NCBI GenBank assembly: GCA_044432925.1
Contig: JAWXUE010000019.1
Location: 1-23,925 of the forward strand
Reading direction: 5' to 3'
Source: JAWXUE01 sp044432925
GTDB taxonomy: Bacteria > Bacillota_I > Bacilli_A > Acholeplasmatales > Anaeroplasmataceae
Length of the DNA: 23,925 bases
Each line of letters starts with the position of its first letter. Position 1 is the first letter of the stretch. Positions 6,306-14,159 of this stretch are shown here, in pieces. The position numbers and the translations under genes were made by a program. Under the pieces are notes generated by a model. It did no database searches. It was not told where the DNA came from and saw nothing but the letters and a program-made list of their open reading frames with translations.

Positions 6306-9172
6306 TATTGCATTTTCCAAACTATTTTAAGGAATTTATTAATTAAATTTCTTGTACCAGGGATTATATTTTCTAATACCATGATAGCTGGGTAAGCAGC
6401 TTGAACCATTGTTAATAGTAATAATAATGCTGGGATAGGTAAAGTTGGGAAAGATGCTGTGAATTGTTCACCAAATCTATCTTGATCAAAGAAAGGATTT
6501 AATTCGAAGAAATCAGGTAAAGCAACTAAAGCAAGTGTTGCAATACAAATCATCGAAATAAACAATGCTCTTCTAATTACATTGAACGGTCTACAAACTT
6601 TTAGTAAAACCATAAAGCTTGTAAATGTTGCATTAATTACAATTATTGTAGCCATAACATTTTTTTCTAATGTAGCAGCATTTTCAACACCATTAAATAA
6701 GTCTAACGCTGGGACAATCCAGAATACAAGAATAGTTGAAATCATTATTGTTATCGCGCCAGGTAATGCATTTTTAAGTACATTTGCAAGGAACTTCCCA
6801 ACAACTTTTTTATTGTTAGGTTCTAATGCTAATACAAATGATGGAATCCCAATAACAAACATTTCTGTAATTAATAATTGCGAAGTTTTAATCGGGTAAC
6901 TACCAACTTGAATAGCTACTAACGCAAGTAATAAACTAAATATTGTTTTAGTTAAGTATAATGAAGCAACTTTTTGTACGTTATTAATAACACGTCTACC
7001 TTCAGCAACTACTTTAGGCATTGAAGCGAAGTTAGAATCTAATAAAACTAAGTGAGATACATTTCTTGCTGCTTCACTACCACTAGCTAATGCAATAGAA
7101 CAATCTGACTCTCTTAGAGCTAAGATATCATTTACTCCGTCTCCAGTCATCGCTACAGTACTACCTAATGATTTTAATGTTTTAACTAATAATTTTTTTT
7201 GCCCAGGACTAACACGTCCGAATATTGTATATTTTGAAGCTGCTCTAACTACTTCTTTATCAGTTAATCCATCTAAAGAAATATATTTATCAGCATTATC
7301 AATACCTGCTCTTTCAGATACTTTAGAAACTGTAATTGCATTATCACCTGAAATAACTTTTACATTTACCCCAGACTCTTTGAAATATTTAATAGTTTCA
7401 ATAGCATCTTCTCTGATTGTATCTTCAATTAATACTAATGCTGTGGGTGTTAATTCACCTTCAACATCTGTACCATTAATTGCACCTGTTGAATGAGCTA
7501 ATAATAAAACACGCATACCACTAGCAGCACTTTTTTCAACATCTCTACCAATCATATGATATTTATCTTTTAATACAAATTCAGGAGCACCTAAAACAAA
7601 TGTTCCATATTTTTCAAATTCTACTGAATTCCATTTTCTAGAACTACTAAAAGGTATTGTATTAACATGTTTAATTCTTTTACCTCTACCAAATCTCTCT
7701 TCTAATGCAACTGAAGTTAAGTTAGATTCGTTTAATGAATTTAACATTGCACTAATTGCATTTTCAACAGATAATCCTGAAGCATTATCATATTCAATAA
7801 TACCTTTAACTTTCATTGTACCATCTGTAATTGTACCTGTTTTATCTAAACATAATACATCTACGCGCGCTAACATTTCAATACAATATAATTCTTGTAC
7901 TAATGTGTTATTTTGCGATAATTTTAATACCCCAGCCCCTAATGCAACTGAAGTTAATAAGAATAACCCTGATGGAATCATACCAATCATAGCACCAGCT
8001 GTACTTCTTACAGCCTCTTTATAGTTTTCATATTCAAATACAAATTTATTATCAACAGTCATTTGACTTAAGAATAAAACAGCACCGATAGGAATAATTA
8101 AAATTGCCATTACTCTAATAATTAATTGTAATGTACCTAATAAATCAGATTTAGGTTTAGCGTATTGTTTTGCAGCTTTAGTTAATTTTTCAATATAATT
8201 TTCAGCTCCAACTTTATCAACTCTAGCTTTACATTTACCAGATACTACAAATGACCCACTAAATAAAGTATCCCCAATATTTTTTACAATTGCATCTGAT
8301 TCACCTGTTAATAATGACTCATTAACTTCGATCATACCATCAACAACGATACTATCAGAACAAATTTGTTTTCCACTTTCTAGTATTAATAAATCATCTA
8401 ATACTACCTCAGCTACATTAACTTCAAATTCTTTTTCATCTCTTAGTACTACAGCAACAGGAGCTGATAAAACTGATAACTTGTCTATAACTTTTTTAGA
8501 TTTAATCTCTTGGAAAATACCTATAAATACATTTACAGAAACTACAGCCATGAATACACAGTCTTTAATACTCCCAACTGAAACTAACCATACGAATATA
8601 GCTACAGTAATTAAGTTGAAGAATGTAAATATATTTGAAAAGAAAATATGTGGTGTAGATTTAACAGATTTTTTATCTATTTTATTAGATAAACCTTGTT
8701 TAGTTCTATAATCTACTATTTCACTAGATAAACCTTCGTTTAAATCAGTTCTATATCTAATTAATTGTTTAGTTTTTCTTTTATCTTTTATTACCTCAAT
8801 ATAAGAAGTATCACTTTCTTCTAAAACTTTTTCATTAATTTTAGCTTGTCTTTGTAATTTTTCTAATTGAGTTTCTTTTCTCTTTGTTTTTTTATATTCA
8901 CCAATGATTTCATCATCATTTTTAGTCGTTTCAACAACTTCAAGGTTAGCACTTTGTTTTAAAATGTTTGCTAATTGTTCTTTTTCTATTTTTTTATTTT
9001 CTTTTTTTAATCTCTTGATCTCAGCTTTTTCTTTTGCTTTTTTTTGTGCTGGTGTTAAAACAACTTTTTCATCAATTATATCTTGTTCTAATTGTTCTTG
9101 TTCTAATTCCGCTTTCACTTGATTGATGATATCATTTTGTAAATCATCTTCACTTTTAATTTTCTTCGCCAT
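6305..9172 (-). CDS. Cation-transporting P-type ATPase with charged N-terminal extension
   Basis: An ATP-driven membrane cation pump of 955 residues. After an unusually long, charged and probably coiled-coil N-terminus (about residues 1-135, rich in KEKAEIKRLKKENKKIEKE) come the usual parts: GLSSEIVDYRTKQGLSNK, helices 1-2 (about 176-220), the actuator domain with NESLLTGES (TGES 289-292), helices 3-4 with MIPSGLFLLTSVALG (398-412), the phosphorylation site DKTGT with Asp443, nucleotide-domain motifs, VISGDNAIT, FGRVSPGQKK, MTGDGVND (677-682), and a six-helix C-terminal region. There is no heavy-metal-binding domain and no CPC motif, so it is not a copper/zinc pump. The helix-4 site IPSGL differs from the PEGL of classical Ca2+ pumps and resembles CtpE/MgtA-like proteins of Firmicutes; the ion is uncertain. 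AAGGAG precedes the ATG. It overlaps mrnC by 17 bases and rlmB by one. Confidence 0.9.
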   Translation of the reverse strand: MAKKIKSEDDLQNDIINQVKAELEQEQLEQDIIDEKVVLTPAQKKAKEKAEIKRLKKENKKIEKEQLANILKQSANLEVVETTKNDDEIIGEYKKTKRKETQLEKLQRQAKINEKVLEESDTSYIEVIKDKRKTKQLIRYRTDLNEGLSSEIVDYRTKQGLSNKIDKKSVKSTPHIFFSNIFTFFNLITVAIFVWLVSVGSIKDCVFMAVVSVNVFIGIFQEIKSKKVIDKLSVLSAPVAVVLRDEKEFEVNVAEVVLDDLLILESGKQICSDSIVVDGMIEVNESLLTGESDAIVKNIGDTLFSGSFVVSGKCKARVDKVGAENYIEKLTKAAKQYAKPKSDLLGTLQLIIRVMAILIIPIGAVLFLSQMTVDNKFVFEYENYKEAVRSTAGAMIGMIPSGLFLLTSVALGAGVLKLSQNNTLVQELYCIEMLARVDVLCLDKTGTITDGTMKVKGIIEYDNASGLSVENAISAMLNSLNESNLTSVALEERFGRGKRIKHVNTIPFSSSRKWNSVEFEKYGTFVLGAPEFVLKDKYHMIGRDVEKSAASGMRVLLLAHSTGAINGTDVEGELTPTALVLIEDTIREDAIETIKYFKESGVNVKVISGDNAITVSKVSERAGIDNADKYISLDGLTDKEVVRAASKYTIFGRVSPGQKKLLVKTLKSLGSTVAMTGDGVNDILALRESDCSIALASGSEAARNVSHLVLLDSNFASMPKVVAEGRRVINNVQKVASLYLTKTIFSLLLALVAIQVGSYPIKTSQLLITEMFVIGIPSFVLALEPNNKKVVGKFLANVLKNALPGAITIMISTILVFWIVPALDLFNGVENAATLEKNVMATIIVINATFTSFMVLLKVCRPFNVIRRALFISMICIATLALVALPDFFELNPFFDQDRFGEQFTASFPTLPIPALLLLLTMVQAAYPAIMVLENIIPGTRNLINKFLKIVWKMQ

Positions 9173-9554
9173 TTTCTTTACTCCTTATGTATTCAATAGA
9201 TTTTCTAATCAACTCTTTTGCCCTTTGTTCATCACTAGATAATTGCAAGAAACCTATAACAGCTTCAAATCCAGTTGATTTTTGATAAGCAACTCTACTA
9301 ATCTTTCTTCTATTAGAAGTATGATTAGAATTTCTCCCTCTTTTATAAACAGAAATCTCATCCTCTGTTAACTCATTATTATCCAATAAAAAATCTAATA
9401 TATCAGCCTGTGCTACTGCACTTGTAAATTTAATTGCATTTTTATGTAGGTTATCAACTTTAGTGATACCTAAAGAAATAAGATATTTTCTAATCTCTAG
9501 TTCATAAAAGCAATCACCTAAATATGCTAATGATTCTCCACTGTTTTGTATCAT
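9156..9554 (-). CDS. mrnC: Mini-ribonuclease III
   Basis: Mini-III is a dimeric RNase III-like nuclease without a double-stranded RNA-binding domain that matures 23S rRNA ends in Bacilli. The 132 residues form a single RNase III domain: the signature ESLAYLGDCFYELEIRKYL with the catalytic Asp, a central SAVAQADILDFL helix, the basic loop KRGRNSNHTSNRRKI and the metal-binding Glu in STGFEAVIGFLQL. The ATG overlaps the cysS stop (ATGA, four bases), and the 3' end overlaps the ATPase gene by 17 bases, so translation is likely coupled. Position directly after cysS is conserved in Firmicutes. Confidence 0.95.
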   Translation of the reverse strand: MIQNSGESLAYLGDCFYELEIRKYLISLGITKVDNLHKNAIKFTSAVAQADILDFLLDNNELTEDEISVYKRGRNSNHTSNRRKISRVAYQKSTGFEAVIGFLQLSSDEQRAKELIRKSIEYIRSKENGEEN

Positions 9555-10879
9555 GCAATACCCTTTGCAACTAATTGATTTCTGTATAAATCTGCTTTTT
9601 CAAAATCTTTATTAGTCCTAGCAGCATTCCAATTATTATATAACTCTATATCTTCTTTAGATAATTTACTATGAGATAATTCAATTCCTAAAGTATCAAA
9701 AATAATTTTAAGGGTATTACTTAAATAACAAATATTATCATTTTCTTTATTTCTTGTTGCTAAATTTAATTCTTTTGTAATTTTTAATATAAGTGTATAT
9801 ACATTAGGTGTATTAAAATCATCGTTCATTTGTTTTTTAAATTCATTTATATACTCTTGATTTAATTCTTTATTTTCAAAATTAATTAAGTCTAATTGTA
9901 ATTTTGCTTGTTTATATGTTCTTACTATTTTGTCATAATCTTTTTTATAAGTATCAAATAATTCTTCCGAAAAGTTAATTTGATTTCTATAATTATGCAT
10001 TAATACTAATAACTTAAAAGGCATAAATGAATTATCTTTTCTTAAATCGTCAACTAGAATCATATTCCCAATCGATTTACTCATTTTTTGACCTTGGAAA
10101 TCTAATCTTCCAACATGCATAAAATATTTAGATAACTCTTTATTATGAATCGCCTCATATTGAGCAATCTCATTTTCATGATGTGGGAACTTTAAATCAA
10201 ATCCACCACCATGTACATCAATACCATCTTTAAAAATAGAATCTATCATACATACACATTCAGTATGCCAACCGGGTCTACCTTTTGAATATCCAGTATC
10301 CCAACTAACACCTTTATCAGTTTTCTTCCATAACGTAAAGTCTATTGGATTTTCTTTTTTAGTACTATTTTCTATTCTAACACCATTGTTTAATTCTTCA
10401 ATTTTTTGGTTACTTAATTTACCATAAGTTTTACTCTTATTAACTCTAAAATAGACATCTCCATCTACTACATACGCTAAATCTTTTTTTATTAAAACAT
10501 CGATAAATTTTATCATATCATCCACGTAATCTGTTGCGTATGGAGTATGATCAAATTTCAAACAACCTAACTCTTCAACATTTTTAAGAAAGTTGTTAGC
10601 ATGAGTATTTGCAAATTTTTTTTCATCTTGATTTAATTCTAAAGCTTTGTTAATGATTTTATCATCTACATCTGTAATATTAGTTGCATATTCAACACTA
10701 TATCCAATAAAAGTTAGATATCTTTTAAACATATCAAAAAACACAACAGGACGAGCATTCCCTATATGAATAGAGTTATAAACGGTAGGTCCGCAAACAT
10801 ATAAATTTACTTGTTTATCATTTTTTGGGATAAACTTTTCAATTTTATTTGTTAATGAATTATAAATATTTAAACCCAA
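9551..10879 (-). CDS. cysS: Cysteinyl-tRNA synthetase
   Basis: This class I synthetase charges tRNA-Cys. Visible are the N-terminal YVCGPTVYNSIHIGNARP (zinc Cys29 and the HIGH-type motif HIGN at 38-41), the zinc ligands of RPGWHTECVCM (Cys208) and the FPHHENEIAQ block, and the KMSKS loop at about 265-269 (QKMSKSIGN). It has about 442 residues, slightly shorter than the usual 460-470, the shortening being at the C-terminal anticodon-binding end. The likely start is the TTG at 10879, with AGAGGTG about six bases upstream, giving MGLNIYNSLTNK as in relatives; a GTG at 10888 lies inside the ribosome binding site. The stop is TGA. The cysE gene that usually precedes it is absent here, and no T-box leader is visible. 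Confidence 0.95.
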   Translation of the reverse strand: MGLNIYNSLTNKIEKFIPKNDKQVNLYVCGPTVYNSIHIGNARPVVFFDMFKRYLTFIGYSVEYATNITDVDDKIINKALELNQDEKKFANTHANNFLKNVEELGCLKFDHTPYATDYVDDMIKFIDVLIKKDLAYVVDGDVYFRVNKSKTYGKLSNQKIEELNNGVRIENSTKKENPIDFTLWKKTDKGVSWDTGYSKGRPGWHTECVCMIDSIFKDGIDVHGGGFDLKFPHHENEIAQYEAIHNKELSKYFMHVGRLDFQGQKMSKSIGNMILVDDLRKDNSFMPFKLLVLMHNYRNQINFSEELFDTYKKDYDKIVRTYKQAKLQLDLINFENKELNQEYINEFKKQMNDDFNTPNVYTLILKITKELNLATRNKENDNICYLSNTLKIIFDTLGIELSHSKLSKEDIELYNNWNAARTNKDFEKADLYRNQLVAKGIA

Positions 10880-10897
10880 AAAAATCACCTCTTATTT

Positions 10898-10926
10898 ATT
10901 ATATATTTTTTGATGTAAAAATACAA
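10898..10926 (-). promoter_or_regulatory. Promoter for cysS-mrnC-ATPase-rlmB-sigH
   Basis: Minus-strand -35 TTGTAT (10926-10921), 17-base spacer, -10 TATAAT (10903-10898). Transcription would start within a few bases of the AGAGGTG ribosome binding site, leaving a very short leader, so this operon is not controlled by a T-box or other long leader. Confidence 0.75.
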
Positions 10927-11040
10927 GAAATTTAAATGTAAATTATGGCTTAGTTAACATTTTTTTTGTATTTACATCATATTGAAAATGACATATCATT
11001 ATATTACTTTGTGACTCAAAATATTACTTTATATACAAAA

Positions 11041-11075
11041 TAAAACTAACATATAAAAATGTTAGTTTATTTTTT
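11041..11075 (-). terminator. Intrinsic terminator after the GLUG lipoprotein
   Basis: Minus strand: AAACTAACAT (11068-11059) pairs with ATGTTAGTTT (11052-11043), ten pairs with a six-base loop, followed by TATTTTG. An A/T run on each side means it could act in both directions. Confidence 0.85.
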
Positions 11076-11080
11076 ATAAT

Positions 11081-12844
11081 TTATTTTAAGAAAGTATTTA
11101 CTTTAACAGTAGTATCTTGTTTGAAAGTATATAAATACTCGGGTGTTTCTGTAGTAGTGTCACTTGTTGTTTCAGTTCCAGCAACTTCATTTTTTTCAGC
11201 ATATCTTCTATAGAAAGTGAATTGAGATACAATTCCTACAGTAGAATTCGAATTTATTATATCGTTATTATCAAGTCTAGGATTGTTATTTAATCCTACA
11301 ACATATCCGATGTAGTCAATAGCAGTGCCGTTAGTTTCACCATTTAATACTGTATCTTCACCAACAACAATTATGTAATCACGACCATTACCTTCATATT
11401 CAGAACTTACAATAGAAGCACTATAATCGTTATATCCAACGAATCCACCAAAACGTAAATAATTTAGGAACGCTACTTCAACAATAATATCTTCTGTAGT
11501 TGTTTGACCACCGTTGATAGAACCTGATAAGTTAGCTCCAACGAATCCACCGATATTTAGTGTCATTTTAGAAATTGCGTTATGACGTTGTGTTTGAGTA
11601 TAATCTGCATAATCATTAGAATCAGTTGTTGTAGTTGTATCATCTGATAAATCAGAAGCAGTTTTTGTACCTTCTACATAAACAGCAACATTAGCATTTG
11701 TAGAAGCAGTTTCAATAACACCACGGTTATCTCCAGCGAATCCACCAACATTTAATACTAATTCAACATCTTCATCATCAGCACTATAATTTGGCTCACT
11801 TGGAATTTGAACTAATACTTCAGCATCTTTTACTGAAACATTTGTTAATACTGAATTTTTAGTACTTGAAATATTTGTACCAACAAACCCACCAACACGC
11901 GCATTGTTTGGAGCATTTAAAGCAATTGAAACATTTGACACTGAAACATTTGTTATAGTTCCACCATCTTTGTTAGCTCCAACGAATCCACCAACAAATT
12001 GTTGACCTTCATCTGGTCCTTTTGTAGTTATTGTAATATCTGACATTTTAACATCTGCAATAGTACCTGTATTAGTACCAGCAAATCCACCGATATTAAC
12101 ATCAGTATATCTTGTAGAATGAATTTTAACACCATTAACTTCTAAATTTTTAACTACTCCAGCATCACCAATATAACCGAATAACCCTAAATCTTGTTCA
12201 TAAGAATCTTGGTAGAAGTTTGAAATTATAAATCCACCACCATCAAAGTTACCTGTAAACTTTTTACTTGATGTAAAGAAAGGTTTTAATTCTGATGCTT
12301 CTCCATCAACTTTGCAATCGATGCTTTTTGTTAATTCGAAATATCCATCAACATCTAATCTTACATTATTTAAATCCTCAATACTTCCAACTTTGTGAGG
12401 TTCTTCTTTACTACCAACACTTGATGTAGTTAATGAAATTGATTTATCTTCTAACATATTTCTTGATTTTTCATCATATGTACCAGTTAAAGTTAATTCA
12501 TAAGTATGATCAACAAGTAATCCTGTAAAAGTATTTTCTTTCTTTTCACCAATGAAAACTTCTTCTTCAGTTTCGTCATCTTCCTCATACTCCCCACCGT
12601 AGATATTAACAGTTTTTGTATCAGTGTACTCTTCACCATCGTGTTCACCAGTTAAGACAATAGTTAAACCAACTAACATATCATCTTCATCAAAAATAGT
12701 AAAATCAAAATCAATTGAAGTTCTTAATGCATGAGCATTATCCACTTGAATTGAAGGTTTAATATAATCTTCACCACATGCTGTTAAAGTGAAAATTAAA
12801 CATACAGATAAAGCTATTGCGAATCTTTTTATAATTTTATTCAT
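11081..12844 (-). CDS. Secreted lipoprotein with GLUG-type beta-helical repeats
   Basis: A 587-residue exported protein. The signal peptide (MNKIIKRFAIALSVCLIF) ends in a lipobox TLTAC, so Cys23 would be lipid-modified and the protein anchored on the outer face of the membrane. Residues about 25-140 look like an Ig/fibronectin-like beta domain. From about 150 on there are repeats of the form GGFVG-N-x-G-x-I-x-x-V-x-V, including NIGGFAGTNTGTI, VGGFVGANKDGGTI, VGGFVGTN, VGGFAGDNRGVI, IGGFVGANLSGSI and FGGFVGYND; these match GLUG repeats, which form beta-solenoids in surface proteins. The binding target is unknown. The ATG at 12844 has AAGGAG ten bases upstream; the longer frame to 12916 would place foreign hydrophobic sequence before a perfect signal peptide. 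It is a single-gene unit with its own promoter and terminator. Confidence 0.85.
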   Translation of the reverse strand: MNKIIKRFAIALSVCLIFTLTACGEDYIKPSIQVDNAHALRTSIDFDFTIFDEDDMLVGLTIVLTGEHDGEEYTDTKTVNIYGGEYEEDDETEEEVFIGEKKENTFTGLLVDHTYELTLTGTYDEKSRNMLEDKSISLTTSSVGSKEEPHKVGSIEDLNNVRLDVDGYFELTKSIDCKVDGEASELKPFFTSSKKFTGNFDGGGFIISNFYQDSYEQDLGLFGYIGDAGVVKNLEVNGVKIHSTRYTDVNIGGFAGTNTGTIADVKMSDITITTKGPDEGQQFVGGFVGANKDGGTITNVSVSNVSIALNAPNNARVGGFVGTNISSTKNSVLTNVSVKDAEVLVQIPSEPNYSADDEDVELVLNVGGFAGDNRGVIETASTNANVAVYVEGTKTASDLSDDTTTTTDSNDYADYTQTQRHNAISKMTLNIGGFVGANLSGSINGGQTTTEDIIVEVAFLNYLRFGGFVGYNDYSASIVSSEYEGNGRDYIIVVGEDTVLNGETNGTAIDYIGYVVGLNNNPRLDNNDIINSNSTVGIVSQFTFYRRYAEKNEVAGTETTSDTTTETPEYLYTFKQDTTVKVNTFLK

Positions 12845-12878
12845 ATTATTGTATCTCCTTATAATTAATATTATTAAT

Positions 12879-12907
12879 AGTATATAACAAAAATAAAAAA
12901 TTTTCAA
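12879..12907 (-). promoter_or_regulatory. Promoter for the GLUG lipoprotein
   Basis: Minus-strand -35 TTGAAA (12907-12902), 17-base spacer, -10 TATACT (12884-12879). A CATTAT-GATA-ATAATG inverted repeat (12914-12929) lies just upstream of the -35 and could be an operator or simply AT-rich chance. Confidence 0.7.
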
Positions 12908-12929
12908 TAGTAACATTATGATAATAATG

Positions 12930-13046
12930 TGAATTTTTGTTTTAACTACACTATTTTTTTTGATAATTTTTAGTTCTTTGATTGGTATAACTCAAAAGTA
13001 GCAATTCATATTAGAAATGCATATAAATCAAACATGTCATTTAAAT
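12930..13046. other. AT-rich intergenic stretch without recognised elements
   Basis: Between the lipoprotein promoter and the rpsI terminator I see no open frame with a ribosome binding site, no further promoter of good quality and no repeat that stands out. Confidence 0.6.
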
Positions 13047-13084
13047 AAAAAAGACCCCAGGTAGAAGCCAAGGGGTCTTTTTTT
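13047..13084 (-). terminator. Strong intrinsic terminator after rpsI
   Basis: AAGACCCC (13051-13058) pairs with GGGGTCTT (13072-13079) and extends through flanking A/T pairs; the loop is about 13 bases. Both sides carry A/T runs, so the hairpin can end transcription on either strand, but its job is to end rplM-rpsI on the minus strand. Confidence 0.92.
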
Positions 13085-13127
13085 ATCCATTTTGAATTGT
13101 TTATTGTTTTTGTAATATAACCAAATA

Positions 13128-13532
13128 TTAACGTTTTGAGAACTGAGATGCTCTTCTTGCTTTTTTAAGACCGTATTTTTTACGTTCTTTAGCACGAGGA
13201 TCACGTGTAACTAAACCAGCAGGTTTTAAGATTGCTCTTGAATCTGGTTTGATTTCCATTAAAGCGCGTGTGATTCCTAAACGAATCGCACCAGCTTGAC
13301 CTGTCATTCCTCCACCATTTACATTAACGATAACATCAAAGTTTTTTGTGTTTTCTGTTAATTCTAAAGGTTGTAAAACATCTAATCTAACTGCAGCAGA
13401 TGTAACATATTCTTCAAATGTACGTCCGTTAATTGTGATAACACCATTACCCGCTTGAAGGATAACGCGTGCTACTGCACTTTTACGACGACCTGTACCG
13501 AAATATTGTACTTTTTTATTTTTAGTTGCCAT
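13128..13532 (-). CDS. rpsI: 30S ribosomal protein S9
   Basis: S9 sits in the 30S head and its C-terminal tail reaches the P-site tRNA. The 134 residues show the conserved YFGTGRRKSAVARVIL start, GGGMTGQAGAIRLGITRAL in the middle and the basic tail DPRAKERKKYGLKKARRASQFSKR ending in the universal Lys-Arg. AGGAGGAAG precedes the ATG. It follows rplM by 15 bases, the conserved rplM-rpsI pair. Confidence 0.98.
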   Translation of the reverse strand: MATKNKKVQYFGTGRRKSAVARVILQAGNGVITINGRTFEEYVTSAAVRLDVLQPLELTENTKNFDVIVNVNGGGMTGQAGAIRLGITRALMEIKPDSRAILKPAGLVTRDPRAKERKKYGLKKARRASQFSKR

Positions 13533-13547
13533 TTTTTCTTCCTCCTA

Positions 13548-13988
13548 TTATGCTTTCTTACCGATTACTAAAGTTTGTGGTTGTTGCGCTGTATGTGGAT
13601 GTTCTTCTCCAGCATAAACGAATAAAAGTTTTCTCATAGTATCACCTAATTTTGTATGAGGTAACATACCATAAACTGCTTTTTCCACCATTCTAGTAGG
13701 GAATTTTTGCATCATTACTTTAGCAGGAACTGCTTTTAATCCTCCATTATAATCTGAATGAGAATAATAGATTTTGTCAGACCATTTGTTTCCAGTTAAT
13801 TTGATTTTATCAGCATTAACTACGATAACATAGTCACCACAATTTACGTGTGGCGTGTAAACTGGTTTGTGTTTACCTCTTAAGATTGATGCAACTTCAG
13901 TTGCTAAACGACCTAAAGTCATTCCGTTTGCGTCTACAACATACCATTGACGTTGTATAGTTTGGTTATTAGCCATAAATGTATTCAT
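13548..13988 (-). CDS. rplM: 50S ribosomal protein L13
   Basis: L13 is an early-assembly protein of the large subunit and, in Firmicutes, the probable autogenous regulator of rplM-rpsI. The 146 residues show QRQWYVVDANGMTLGRLATEVASILRGKHKPVYTPHVNCGDYVIVVNADKI-type conservation at the N-terminus (residues 12-60), then the MVEKAVYGMLPHTKLGD block and the C-terminal HPHTAQQPQ. An AAGGAGGAAG site precedes the ATG at 13988. The MNTFMANN N-terminus parallels Bacillus L13, supporting this start. Confidence 0.98.
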   Translation of the reverse strand: MNTFMANNQTIQRQWYVVDANGMTLGRLATEVASILRGKHKPVYTPHVNCGDYVIVVNADKIKLTGNKWSDKIYYSHSDYNGGLKAVPAKVMMQKFPTRMVEKAVYGMLPHTKLGDTMRKLLFVYAGEEHPHTAQQPQTLVIGKKA

Positions 13989-14042
13989 TTTTCTTCCTCC
14001 TTATATGTGAAGGGCTTGTGGATTTTTTTTAAATCTGTACCA
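13989..14042 (-). promoter_or_regulatory. Probable L13 leader ahead of rplM
   Basis: Between the promoter and rplM the 54-base leader (minus strand) contains GGTACAG, a hairpin GATTT/AAATC (14035-14021), then CCACAAGCCCTTCA followed by the ribosome binding site. CCTT of this segment can pair with AAGG of the Shine-Dalgarno. Position, length and the CCACAAGCCC-type core fit my recollection of the Firmicutes L13 leader; this is pattern memory, not a covariance-model hit. Confidence 0.55.
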
Positions 14043-14048
14043 TTAAAT

Positions 14049-14077
14049 ATTTTATCTTAATTTGCACGGAATGTCAA
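14049..14077 (-). promoter_or_regulatory. Consensus promoter for rplM-rpsI
   Basis: Minus-strand -35 TTGACA (14077-14072), 17-base spacer, -10 TAAAAT (14054-14049). It is one of the strongest promoters in the window, as expected for ribosomal protein genes. It is arranged divergently with the promoter at 14098-14126. Confidence 0.85.
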
Positions 14078-14097
14078 TTGAATTTAATCAAAATATA

Positions 14098-14126
14098 TTG
14101 AAAAAAAATGATTTGTATATTAGAAT
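14098..14126 (+). promoter_or_regulatory. Promoter for the membrane-anchored protein at 14160
   Basis: Plus-strand -35 TTGAAA (14098-14103), 17-base spacer, -10 TAGAAT (14121-14126). The start would fall near 14133, about 27 bases ahead of the ATG, which has AAAGGAG. Confidence 0.75.
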
Positions 14127-14159
14127 ATAAATAAGTTATAAATCTAAAGGAGAATTACC

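Noticed and set aside
10927..11040. T-box leader for cysS
   Set aside because: No TGGNACCGCG-like T-box sequence, no specifier hairpin and a promoter that leaves almost no leader.
12845..12916. N-terminal extension of the lipoprotein
   Set aside because: It overlaps the promoter and adds a second hydrophobic stretch before a complete lipoprotein signal peptide; the ATG at 12844 has the better ribosome binding site.
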